Assembly (NCBI GenBank): GCA_014904845.1
Contig: MU119211.1
Location: forward strand, 354,156-418,155
Reading direction: 5' to 3'
Length of the DNA stretch: 64,000 bases
DNA from: Acephala macrosclerotiorum
Taxonomy: Eukaryota > Ascomycota > Leotiomycetes > Helotiales > Mollisiaceae
Part shown: piece after piece, positions 50,042 through 61,091 of the stretch
How the letters are laid out: each line of letters opens with the position of its first letter
Numbering within the stretch: position 1 is the stretch's first letter
The notes under the pieces: model-generated
Database searches by the model: none
What the model was told of the DNA's origin: nothing
The model's input: only the letters and a program-made list of their open reading frames with translations
Program-made: the position numbers and the translations under genes

Positions 50042-52911
50042 AGCAAAGATACTTGGACGATGCAACTTCAAGACACCACTCCTCTTGGCATTTCAAGAGG
50101 TGGCGGGCAAGTGAAGCCATCTTATCTAGATGCAATCTTCGCGATGTCTAAGCTAGATCTTTTTTCAGAATTAGAACCAAACACCGCTTGACGGCACGCA
50201 TCATGCGGGGGACGGCGCGGATCAGACGGCAATGCACAGCACACTTGACATCTTGGGTTTCGCTTCACCGAGTCGATGACGAGTTGCCGATATCGCAAAT
50301 CCGTACTGTGTTCCACCTTCTTTCATCGAGAAAGAAACTCGAAATCCTTTACTTGACGAGTGATATTAATAATATGCCCAAAGTGTGGGTACGGAATTCC
50401 AGGGTTGGTTGCAGCTCGCAAGGGTGTTGTGTCACGAGTCGTGAAGTGAGGTTCGTAGCGGATGAAGACTTCCATCAACTTTCTCGCGTCCCCCTTTCGA
50501 GTATATTTGGCATAGAGGCATGAAAGAGCCGCACAGCCCGAGAAAGCTTGTCTTCTTGCCTATATCCCATCCACTGGATGATGGCAGATGAGGCCGATTT
50601 TGATTTCTTTCTTACATGCTGACGTGAAGACCTAGTTCGGGATCTGGGAAATCTCCACAATGTCGGCAAATGAGGTGGGAACAAAACGTTCGCACGGCCT
50701 CTGAGTCACCGTTGACGACGCAATTTTCGTCATTAACGAGAATTCTCGTTTGGAGCCGATTGTAGCGTCTTATTCTTCGTGCATTTAGCCGGCACGATGT
50801 GCCTAAATCTTATGTCCAAGTGCTGTGAGAGTTTCCGAAGCAAAGGGGCGGACCCTTCCGATCAGTATGGAAGCATTGTTCGCATTTGCGAGCGATCCCG
50901 TACTAGATTGGGTCTTGAGCTGATCTTAGTTCCTAGCTGTGAAGTGTCTTGAAAAGGTGGGAAGTCTTTCGCCCTCGCACCTTCTCCTGCACTTCGATCT
51001 TGTAAGTACGTTGCGGTGGTCAGTACTTTGCTTGTTCGACTACATTCTCCATTGCAAAGCCGTGGCCTGAAGTCGCGACTTGGTTGTCGGAAAAGGTTAT
51101 ACGAGAGATGGTTTGAGTCGTCGAGAGATATACTTTATATACCCCTCTAAGCGAGGCAAGGCCAATTCACCTCAACCGACTATCGTTCCTTCCTCGATCA
51201 GTTCAAGAGGCCGAACATTACCGCTATTGGAGGCCCAGCCCTTCACGCACTCGTCGTAAATTTCCATACTGTCGAGACTGATTGGCAGTCTCCCCTCCTC
51301 AGTCACCGAGCTGCCATCTCAAGAGTACGCCTTGTCAGGGTGTGGCAAGCGATTGAGCACGTTGGTAAATAACTATTCTTCGGAAACAAGCGGTCTTTGA
51401 TTCAGTGAGAGACAACACTTTGGCGGAGGTTGGGCATCGTTATTCGAGTTGGCCTGTTGAGGCGTATGGGTTGGGGTAAAATATCTTGCGAGAGTTGTTT
51501 CCTGAGGGTGTGATGGAGGGGGAGTGAAGGCGTTGTTGATGTGTTTTGATGGTGCGAGGAGTGCGAGAAATAGGTGCTCGCTAAGTCCTGTAGTTTTAGA
51601 TTCAAGTTCTAAGAGCAAGAACTTAAATTAGAGCACTGAGGCCGACGTTTCCGTGTTTGTTTAAGCTGAGGAGTGGAGGCTACCCTCACTAAGAGGTCAG
51701 GCTCGCCTATTCCAAGCGTATGTGAATATCTTCGTGTTGATTGTGCTTTAAGTAACCACCTTTTTAGACCGAGCCATTTTTGAATGAGCTCGTTCGATTT
51801 GCTGTCCTTTTTATCCCTGCCGTGTTTCTCTTATTTTTATTGACTTCGATGCTCAAATTGGGTCTTTTCTAACCATGCCCTGCAAACAATGCAAGTCACT
51901 GGACTTCTCTGCAGTGCAATTCCTTACAAGGGAGTATTAGATCAAACCATCCCTTTCATTGCCAACTACCCCTCGGTGGAGGGATCAAAGCTCAAAAGAA
52001 AGATACATTCCTCCTTTTGCTTGCGAACAAATATCCTCATTCGTGCAAAAGAGCCACACCAGATTGAGTTAGTGTCGGAGGAATTAATGTGTTGGGACAG
52101 AGCCTTATCGCCGTAAGATGTGCAACGAAAGTCGTCCATTGTCCCTAGAGACCTTGTACTTTGACTTGCAAAAGGACTCTTTACGTCTTCACTTTCACAG
52201 AAGTGCTAGGCCAAAAGAAGGCAAGTTTGAGGCCTTTGAGGGCTCCGGTAGTAGCGCAAAGATCTAGATGTGCAACGAAGCTTGCCATTGTCCTAGCTGT
52301 AGAGGGAAATTTCCACTCTTTTAAGCAGAGGAAAGGCACCACTGTCAGCCCAGATCTCCTAGCACTGAGGAGGTGGACTTCATGGAGGTTGAAGTAAGCC
52401 TATATAATGTTTCGCAGAGTCAGGAGCGGCGCCCACTGGGACTAGAAATGCAATGCACCTTGACCAACAACCTTCTCTGGGGAAGGACTTTCAAAGCTTC
52501 AAAGGAGCATCGCATGTGACTCTACTCTGAAATCATGTGAATCCCACCGACTTCCTTCAGCTATTGAGGAGGCAAACCAGCCTTGAGCCATTTCAGAAAG
52601 CCGAGGAAAATATCCCTGACCTCTCGGGAGATCCAAAGCAACGCTAAGGGACTTGTTAATCTCGGTTCTCGCACCCCATGGTAGCTATCAAAGTTTAGCA
52701 TCCTGTTCCACACACTTGAGAGATCTGGGCACAATGTCCCAGGAGCCTTAGGACATTAGAAGAAAGCTCGAGAGAAATCTCTTAAACAAACATCCTTAGT
52801 TATCTCCATGGTGGTTTGCATGATGAATTAAGTGGCAGCTATTTTAATTTTGAAAAGGTAAATGTCGATGTGCTTCAACCTTCGGAGTATGTGAAATGAT
52901 AATCTGAGCCT
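50042..52911. other. 2.9 kb intergenic interval
   Basis: No gene recognised. It contains a 16-bp perfect palindrome at 50735-50750. It also has two similar 30-bp stretches (about 52117 and 52267, both with GATGTGCAACGAA and CCATTGTCC) about 150 bp apart. A weak 75-codon frame at 51889 has no motif. Confidence 0.4.
50735..50750. promoter_or_regulatory. 16-bp perfect palindrome
   Basis: AACGAGAATTCTCGTT reads the same on both strands. It lies 0.7 kb upstream of the MFS transporter start and could be a dimeric regulator site. No known factor is assigned. Confidence 0.35.
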
Positions 52912-54507
52912 CTATACAATGCGATGTTCTCTCATCCAGCCTATATTTTCAACTCCAATCTCCTTCAATATCTCATCCGTGTGCTCCCCAAGCAAAGGCG
53001 GCCTTCGTCGTATCGATATTTTGGTATCACCAAACTTAACTGGAATTCCAACCATTTTGAGTTGTCCATCTGCACCAGAGCCTCAGTCAATGTGGCTCCT
53101 CAGTCATGTATGGAGGTTGCTTACCAATCATAGCTTCAAAATCCACTGTCCTCATCATATCCCGCGCCTTAGTCTGAGGATGCTTGAAAGAATCCTCTAT
53201 ATTGTTGATCGGCCCATACGGCATCCCACTCCCCTCCAAAGCACTCAACCACTCGCTTGTCGTCTTCTTCATGAAGCATCTATCAAGAATGACTTTCAAC
53301 TCATCTCTGTTCTCAATCCTCTTGTCATTGCTCTCGAATCTCTCATCGCCCGCAGTTTCAGGACAACCAAGCACCTCAACAAGCACTTTAAATTGCCTAT
53401 TATTAACTGCACCACACACAATCCAAGAATCTTTCGTTTGGAAAGCCGCGTATGGGACAATGCTCGGATGTTCAGTCCCAAATCGAGTAGCTTCCTTCTG
53501 CATGTTTAGCCAGACCGTTGCAACACTCGTCAACAGCGAGAGCTGAGTCTCGAACAGTGACGAATCAATCTTCTGCCCTTTCCCTGTTCGATGGCGGGCT
53601 TGCAATGCTGCGAGGATCGCGCCATGGGTGTAGAGACCCGTTGAGAGGTCTACAAGCGCGACTCCGGGTTTTGTTGGGGGGCCGTTCTGCTCGCCTGTGA
53701 TGTGGAGGAGGCCGGCTTCTGCGGCGGCGATGATGTCGTAGCCTGCTCGTTTTGAGTATGGGCCTTGGGCTCCGTATCCTTCCTCTCATCAGTTGAGGTC
53801 TTTGGAGGATCGAGTTATGCTCACCTGAAATACTCGCGAAGATGAGTCCAGGATTGAGCTTTGAGAGCACATCATAGCCGAGACCAAACTGCTCCATCTT
53901 TCCAGGAATGAAATTTTCTACTCTTCTTAATTTTAGAACGTACACATGGTTTTGCTTCTCGATACTTACAGAATATCTGCATTTTTGACCAACTTCAAGA
54001 GAATCTCCTTCCCTTCTGCTTTTTTCACATCAAGAGTAATAGACCTCTTGTTCCGATTTACCGCTGCGAAGTAGCAGGACATGTTGTTTTCCTTCCCCCA
54101 TATTGCTCGTTCTCCGTCTACTCTCCAATACCTTGTATCATCCTTGAGTATATGTTAGTTTCATGGGAAAGAAAGATTCAAGAAAGGGACGGAAGCTTAC
54201 TCCTTGTCCGGGCTGCTCGACTTTGATGACCTCAGCTCCATAATCTGCCAGAATCTGAGTGCAGAAGGGACCCTTTTTCACGTTAGATTGTACCAGATGC
54301 TGGGTTCTACTGGATTTCTTAACTTACAGCCAGGACTCGTGACATATCCAAGATCTTGATGCCATGAAGTGCACCCTCAGGAGCACTTCTCCTGCTAGTT
54401 GTAGAAAATAGCCGAGGTCTGCTCTTGAGAGGTACAACTTGCCTAGACAATCGTAGACCACCGTCAAATGGCCAAAAACAGAACCGACCGAACACTTTCC
54501 TCGACAT
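52912..54507 (-). CDS. Family III (CaiB/BaiF-type) CoA-transferase, mitochondrial
   Basis: Six exons: 54507-54328, 54272-54201, 54142-53970, 53922-53825, 53778-53125 and 53069-52912, giving 444 aa. The N-terminus is basic with LFSTTSRR, a likely mitochondrial presequence. Family III features are [68 protein letters not shown] and the late [10 protein letters not shown]. The nearest known relatives appear to be succinyl-CoA:glutarate CoA-transferase-like enzymes (SUGCT), but substrates are not certain. Where classical members have an Asp nucleophile (IDxSLLD), this one reads IDSSLFET. It is head-to-head with the acyl-CoA dehydrogenase 261 bp away, which suggests shared control and a common role in breaking down a short acyl or dicarboxylic acid. 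Confidence 0.9.
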
Positions 54508-54768
54508 CGTCGAACCTGGTCTTGGAGGCGTCTTTTGGATGTTGCAAATATCCTAGAGGGTCGATATTCAGGGGCTTTGCCGAAGCTAAGGGGGTGCCAA
54601 GGATGCCCCGCACTACCCCGCAGTAAGAACGATGCTCACACTTTTATGTCTTCAAACTTCTCGAATGAAACAAATTTGCATCTGTAAGACTGTCTGAAAG
54701 TTAATGGATGTTTTCTACACTTATGTCAAACCGTTCAATTATCGTAGACCTCGGGTCACGGTTTCAAC
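54508..54768. promoter_or_regulatory. 261-bp divergent promoter
   Basis: This is the whole space between the start codons of the CoA-transferase (minus) and the acyl-CoA dehydrogenase (plus). Both genes must be driven from here. No specific factor site was identified with confidence. Confidence 0.7.
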
Positions 54769-56283
54769 ATGGCTCATTTACATGTCGCTGTACGTACTTC
54801 TCATAGAACCTCTTATTCCCGGAAGCGATTGCTGACCTGTTCGTGCAGATAACAAGATATTTGAGCCATAGGTGGTTTCCAAGACCCCGATATCGCAAAC
54901 TCAGTCTCTCAAACCTTAGCCCGACTGGTCAATTGCGAACCATTCATGCCAAAGCCACGGAATATCTCCAATCTTCGGACCCGGACCTCAGTGACTCCCA
55001 GAAAACAGTACGGGAAGCAATCTCTAAGATCTGTGCCAAATTCACCGATGACTACTGGCTCCGGACAGACGAGACGAAAAGGTTTCCTATCGAGCTCCAT
55101 GCTGCACTTGCTAAAGATGGTTGGCTGGGGATATGCATGCCGTCTGAGTATGGAGGATCGGAACTCGGCACCGCTGAAGCAGCAATAATGATGCAAACTA
55201 TCTCAGAATCCGGAGCTGGAATGACTGGAGCGTCAGCAGTGCACATGAACATCTTCGGCCTCGAGCCTGTCGTGAAGTTCGGAACTGAAGAACAGAAGAG
55301 ACGGTTCCTTGTACCGTTGATAAAAGGGGAAGAGAAAGCATGTTTTGGAGTCACGGAGCCCAATACCGGGCTTGATACTTTGAAACTCCAGTCCTCAGCA
55401 ACGAGAGAGGGGGATCATTATGTGCTCAAAGGATCAAAGATATGGATCTCAACGGCACAGGTCGCGGAGAAGATCTTGATATTGACGAGGACAACACCAC
55501 TAGAAAAAGTCACTAAACCATCTCAAGGACTTTCCTTATTCTACACCAACTTAGATCGCTCACAAGTAGACGTCACTGAGATCCCAAAGATGGGAAGAGG
55601 AGCTGTCGATACGAACACCTTGCTCTTCGACGGTTGGGAAGTCCCTGTCTCGGACCTCATCGGAGAGGAAAACAACGGATTCAGGATGATTATGCATGGA
55701 ATGAATGCCGAAAGGATTTTGATCGGAGCAGAAGCACTTGGTCTCGGATTCGCAGCTCTTCGACGAGCTGCTATATACGCTGGAGAACGAGTTGTGTTTG
55801 GGAGAGCAATTGGTAAGAACCAGGGGATTCAGCACCCGTTGGCTGATTCTTGGATGAATCTTGAGGCGGCGAGGTTGATGATTTACCAAGCTGCTAAGCT
55901 GTATGATCAAGGTAAGTTTTGGTTACTTAAATCGGTTCGTCAATCATCAATCTCCAACATGCCGTGTTCTGGGAAAGATGCTTGAAATCCTTGAACACCC
56001 TGGTTCTGAAACATACGAGACGTAGATGCTGACTTTGAGATCCTGCAATCAAGGCTATGCCAGTGGCGAGTATGCCAACGCAGCAAAGTACCTAGCAGCA
56101 GAAGCAGCATTCAAGGCGTGTGAGAGGGCGGTTATGACATTGGGTGGGATGGGGTATGCGAGGGAGTATCATGTTGAGAGGTATTTGAGGGAGGTGTTCA
56201 TTCCGAGGATTGCCCCTGTTAGTAGGGAGATGATTTTGAATTATATTGGGGAACGGGTGTTGGGTTTGCCGAAGTCTTACTAG
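54769..56283 (+). CDS. Acyl-CoA dehydrogenase
   Basis: Three exons: 54769-54789, 54849-55911 and 56054-56283, giving 437 aa. The first exon codes only MAHLHVA; the acceptor at 54848 leads into an Arg-rich presequence suggesting mitochondria. The flavoprotein dehydrogenase domains follow in order. Motifs are GWLGICMPSEYGG, CFGVTEPNTGLDT (FAD/substrate loop), GSKIWISTAQVA, NNGFRMIMHGMNAERI, FGRAIGKNQGIQHPLAD and LGGMGYAREYHVER. The usual EGTSE motif that carries the catalytic Glu is replaced by IAPVSREMILNYIG. A Glu in NAERIL (about residue 294) matches the place used by isovaleryl-CoA dehydrogenase and may be the base instead. It oxidises an acyl-CoA with FAD; the substrate is unknown. It is divergent from the CoA-transferase. 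Confidence 0.93.
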
Positions 56284-57430
56284 ATGTGAGCTGACGGAAG
56301 GAAGATGGGACTTTCGTGGGTGGGGAAGGTTGTGATTAGTCGCACTTTGCTGCCGCTGCCGATCGTTGATAAACTGCCGGACAAGCAATTGCCAACCCTG
56401 TTAGCTCGAACAACCGACGGACGGGAGGGAAGAGACCACATAGTTCGAGCTCTGTGCAGAAAAGCAAGGACCTCACGGGTGCCAGCAGTGTTCCGCTCCA
56501 GCTCATGGCATCATAGGCAGCTCAAATATCACTTACCAACTGGTAGCTATGCTCCGTACATTAGAGATTAAGAGACACAATTAAGGGGGTTTGCATTCAT
56601 TCATCTTTCATGTTATCTTTTCATCCTCCACCATCATATCCCCTACACTCCCCAAATGCCAATGACACATCCAATCCTCAATGTATCACTTGACACAAAT
56701 CCACATTGGAGCCATCAGTTAACATCCACTTCCTCCACCATCTTCTTGAATTCCGTCTCTCGCTCTCTCTCGCCATTCACCAGCACTAGCGGACCCAGTC
56801 GGTCGATCGTCAAGTGCTACATACATAAGATTCCCTCTTTTTTGAGAAGGATACAAGATTTCGTGGTGACATGGCCTAACCTCCTTCATCCCTCCATCGC
56901 GTCGCAGGCGTAAAGTCTTCTGACCTCATCCCATCCTTGCCTCTCCGAATCGAATCGTAAATGAAACATGGCGCGTTGGTGTAAGGGGTATTGGCGCGGT
57001 GGTGTAAACGTGGTGGTGTGGTTGGGGGCTTTTGTACAATTGTGTCGTGTTGTGCTGTAACGTGCTGTGTATGGTGCTGTGCTGGGTTGGTGCAAAACAT
57101 CGCTTCTCGCTCGTTCATTCGATTCGCTGGTCGACTTCGCCGGAATCTGAGGGAGAAGTACAAACAGGTGTTGCTGGGTGATTATGATTCGGTGTGGGTG
57201 ATAAGGGGGTACAACAAAGAACGCCGGTGTAGTCGACGGTCGAGGACAAGACCCCTCTTCTGACGCGCCGTGGAGTGAATAAAAGAAGAAATCTGAATAC
57301 GAAGAAGTGGTGTGGACCAAGATCGAAGGAAGACCGGAGATTCCCGTTGAAGCTCTGGTTGTGCGCCAATCCCTAGGACATTAAAAGTACTAATCTTGGA
57401 CGCGTCAATCCTTCCAGGAAGAGAAACAGA
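56284..57430. other. Intergenic, convergent 3' flanks
   Basis: Lies between the ends of the acyl-CoA dehydrogenase and KAP95 genes. No supported gene. Confidence 0.5.
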
Positions 57431-60400
57431 TCAGGTCGATTGCATGATGCCTGAAGCACCACCGATTTGGCGCTTGACTTGTTCACGGGCCCAGCGAGCC
57501 GTATCGATCGTCCTAGCCTGGAAGTCGCGGTTTTGGCGAGTATCCTTGATCATGGCAGCAAGCCAGTCCTGGCGGTAGTAGCTTGAGAACTCTCCGTTGG
57601 GGAATGCCTCAGCAAGATCACTATTGCGGTCAGCATTATACTTGCGAATATATGGAGTTGTACATACCCAATGACACCCATAGATGAACGCATGAGAGCA
57701 TCGCTTCTGTTCTGATCCAGCCAAACGGTGTTCAACAGAGCGAAGATGGACTCGACGTATGGTTGAAGAAGAGGAGCTAGTAAGGTGTTAATATATACCA
57801 AGACATCAAAGTGACCAAACATACTCTTATTACCAGACTTCATGGCACCGATGATACCACCCCAAGCATCCATGATACCTTCACGCAGAGAGATGACGTA
57901 GTCAAACATCTCGTACGAGCCATCAGGACTAGCTTGGACACCAGCGGCTTGTTGAAGAACTTGTGCGACAACTGAAAGGTAGGTCTCAAAGTGACTACCA
58001 ATAGCACCAGCAATGTCTCCGAAGCACTGAAGGATAGCAGGCTTGAATTGGTTGGCAAGAGCCGTACTCTGTATGGGGGAAAGTTGTAAGCAAGTGTACT
58101 CTGCAAGTCCACGAATCCGTCTAAAGGTTTCGGGAGCGTCTGGGGGAAGGAAAGAAAGATAATTATGCCCATAACAGCAAGTACTAACCCTTAAGTTGTT
58201 CAATAGATAGTTCATAAATGTATCACAATATGGCTGGCAAGGAGGACCCATCGAGCGGGTGATGTCGCTGACCAAACCAATTGCCATCGAGCACAAAGCT
58301 GGTTCCTCTTGATTGCCAAGAGCGTTGTAGAGGAATGGCGAGAAAGCCTCCATGTAGCCAGCAAAACCTTCCTCCAAAGCGTTTGCCAAACCACTGACAG
58401 CTGCGAAGACTGCATCTGGTACACTCGACTTGACACCAGCGCTCGAGAGAATTTGGAGCAATACGGTCATGATGCGATCGGATTGAGGGTTGATTTCCTT
58501 CTCCAGACGTTGAATAATGGCCAAAAGGACCGTGCACAAGCTGGTCTGCATCTCCTCAAGAGTGATCTTGTCCTCAACGCTAACGACTTGGGTTTGAAGA
58601 GGAACAGTATCTTCTAGACGCTTGATGATGATCTCTGACAATGATGCAACAGCAGGCAAGCTCTCATTGGCAGCATTTTGGACGAAAGTATTCAAGACTT
58701 CGTAAGCAGCAGTTCGCAATTGGTTATCGGCATCACCTCTCTCGGTGACCTGGAGAAGATGGGTGATACTGTCGTTGAAGTGGGGAGTGAGAGGATTTTG
58801 TTGGCAACCAATCTCACCAGAGAAGCGTTCAGCAAGGTTCATCAAAGCCCAACAGCACGAGCCGGCCATCTTTGGACTGCTGACTAAACCCTCAAAGAGT
58901 GACTTGATCAATACAGGGAGGTGCATGACTGGGTCAATTGCTTCTGAGCAGGCTTCAGTGATACGACCAAGAGCATAAGCAGTTGAGTCCTTGACATGGA
59001 CGCTAGGATCTTCCATCATCTTAATGATGACTGGAAGTGCTTGCTTGACGATTGGTGTAATGACCTTCTCCTCCGGGCCTTCCATAATAGCACCGAAAGC
59101 CGATACAGCAGCATCTCTGTTGTGCCAGTCCTCGTTGCGGAGATTAGCCTCAACGAATTGGAGAACTGGTTGAATGACACCTCCTCCGACAGCCTGGGCG
59201 TAGAGTTGTAGACACTGATATGCAGCTCGCGAAATGTTGTATTCGTCATCATTCGCGTCCTCATCCTGCTTTGTCAAAAGCATCAACAGAACTGGAACAA
59301 CTTCGTTTGTGGCAACCGCGCAGAAGTGGAAGATTTCTCGCATCTGATCAACATTCTCAATCTGGATAGTTCGTTAGAATAGTTGCGATGAAAGCGGGCT
59401 TAATATCTCACCTGAGCATTATCGTCTTCGATAGCAATTTCCTCCTCGCAGACTGTGCTCCAGAATTCCACAGCGAGCTTGGCTACATCTTCCTCGTCGC
59501 TCTTCATGCCCATAATGGTCAGACCAAACAGAGCCTTCTCCATGTAGAAGCGCATCAGATCATAGTATAGAGCCATAATTCTGTTCAAGCAACCGAAAGC
59601 ACCCTGTTGTATCCGGGAATCCGGTGCCTGTGTAGCCTCACAGATGACCTGCATGATGTAGTTTCTCTCTCCTTCGTTCTTGAAATTGCTATCCACAAAC
59701 TCCAATGAGTCTCCAAGCGCATAGATAGCCGCAAGACGGACCTCTGGATTTGGCTCCTCCTTGCGGGCACCTTGAACAACGGCAGTCAGGATAGCATTCG
59801 AGTGCTGAACAAGACTTGATCGAAGGTCGGCATCCTGACTCTCGCAGATGAACCCAATAGTAGTCAAAGAGCTCTGCTTCAAGTGATCACCACCCTCACC
59901 AACATTTCGGACCAAGGTTGGCATCAACTCTGGCCATTGCTCGCGTGGAAGTTCGATAGAAGCTATCGACGCAACGACCTGGGCTGCTGCTTGACCAGCT
60001 TGTGCGGTGTTGGACGCAAGAGCATGTAGAGTGTTATCCTTGACGTGTTTCTTCGTGTTGTCATCCAACTGGATCCACTTCTGCTGAAGTTCGTGTAGTC
60101 GCGCAAACTCGCGGGCAGTAAAGGCGTTCTTCAGCGCAATACCAGCTGCTGCTCGTACATTTCCTGGTGTTTCTTCATTTGCGAGAGCGTCGACGAGGGT
60201 GATAAGGTATTGAGACTAGGTTCCGCCACTGTTAGCTGGTTGCCCACGCGCAAGCTGGAAATGCGGTCAAGGGGTTACGCACAAAGTTGTTTTCCGCAGC
60301 TTGGGTGAGCTGCTGTTCTGCATTACCACGAGTAGCGGCATCTATAGAGAGTCAGTTATCATCGCTATGATATAGCTTGGCGTTTCGAGGGAGGACGAAC

Positions 60401-60440
60401 CGGCAGAGAAGGTTGCTAAGAGAACAGAATTAACGTCCAT
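57431..60440 (-). CDS. KAP95: Importin subunit beta-1 (karyopherin beta 95)
   Basis: Seven exons: 60440-60401, 60341-60283, 60215-59412, 59361-58189, 58068-57825, 57776-57668 and 57620-57431, giving 872 aa, close to the 861 of the yeast protein. The start codon opens MDVNSVLLATFSA. HEAT repeats run the whole length, with clear family stretches: ETPGNVRAAAGIALKNAFTA, WPELMPTLVRN, HNRDAAVSAFGAIMEGP, HVKDSTAYALGRI, NQFKPAILQCFGDIAGAIG and DQNRSDALMRSSMGVIGD. It is the import receptor that binds importin alpha and Ran-GTP. The fourth intron (58188-58069, 120 nt) has no stop codon and is a multiple of three; family conservation (NNLR joined to STALANQFKPA) shows it must be removed. Two early donors are unusual (GTTCGT, GTGCGT). 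Confidence 0.96.
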
Positions 60441-61091
60441 GATCGCGGGTCACAGCCGGCGCGCTGTGTTATCTGTGCGTATGTATCGTAGTTGTCGGCC
60501 TTGACGATGATGGTCTGAGTTGTCACTTTCTGTGTGGAGGATGTCTCTTCAAGGCGAGACGGGGGTGTCGAGAATGGAGGAGCTTGAGTGGTGTTTTGGG
60601 GAGTTTTGTTGAAGTCCTATGGTCGATCTACTGTACAAGCGAGTTGATCAAGGCTGCAGCAGGCTTCTAGAAGATCCCGCAGACGTTGTAACCCTTCAAG
60701 GAAAAAATATCTTGTTGCCTTTGAAGAGGGGCAAATGAGTGTAGAGAATCACGAGTAGTAATCGAAGATTTTTGGTAATTTAGAGGTCCTCTTCACGAGC
60801 GTTCAATTTCGTGAAGTTGCAGTCCAGTCTAGTCTACTCTGGGCGCTAGCGCGTTATCTCTCCCCTGCAAATTTTCATTGGAAGCCGATTGCCAATGTCC
60901 CAAAAAGGGGTGGAACATTGAGTTCCCATCAAAAGTAATCACTAAGTTCAAGTTCAAAATTAAAGGTAAAGTTCATTCAATTTTACTTTTGATGACCTGA
61001 TGATGCAAAATGCTGCCCATGATATCAAAGAAAAGCTGAAACCACCCTTCCTCCGAAGAGGCCCGTCCCGCACACCCCGCAGTATCATGAA
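60441..61091. other. Intergenic
   Basis: KAP95 promoter and 3' flank of LEU4. Nothing else supported. Confidence 0.5.
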
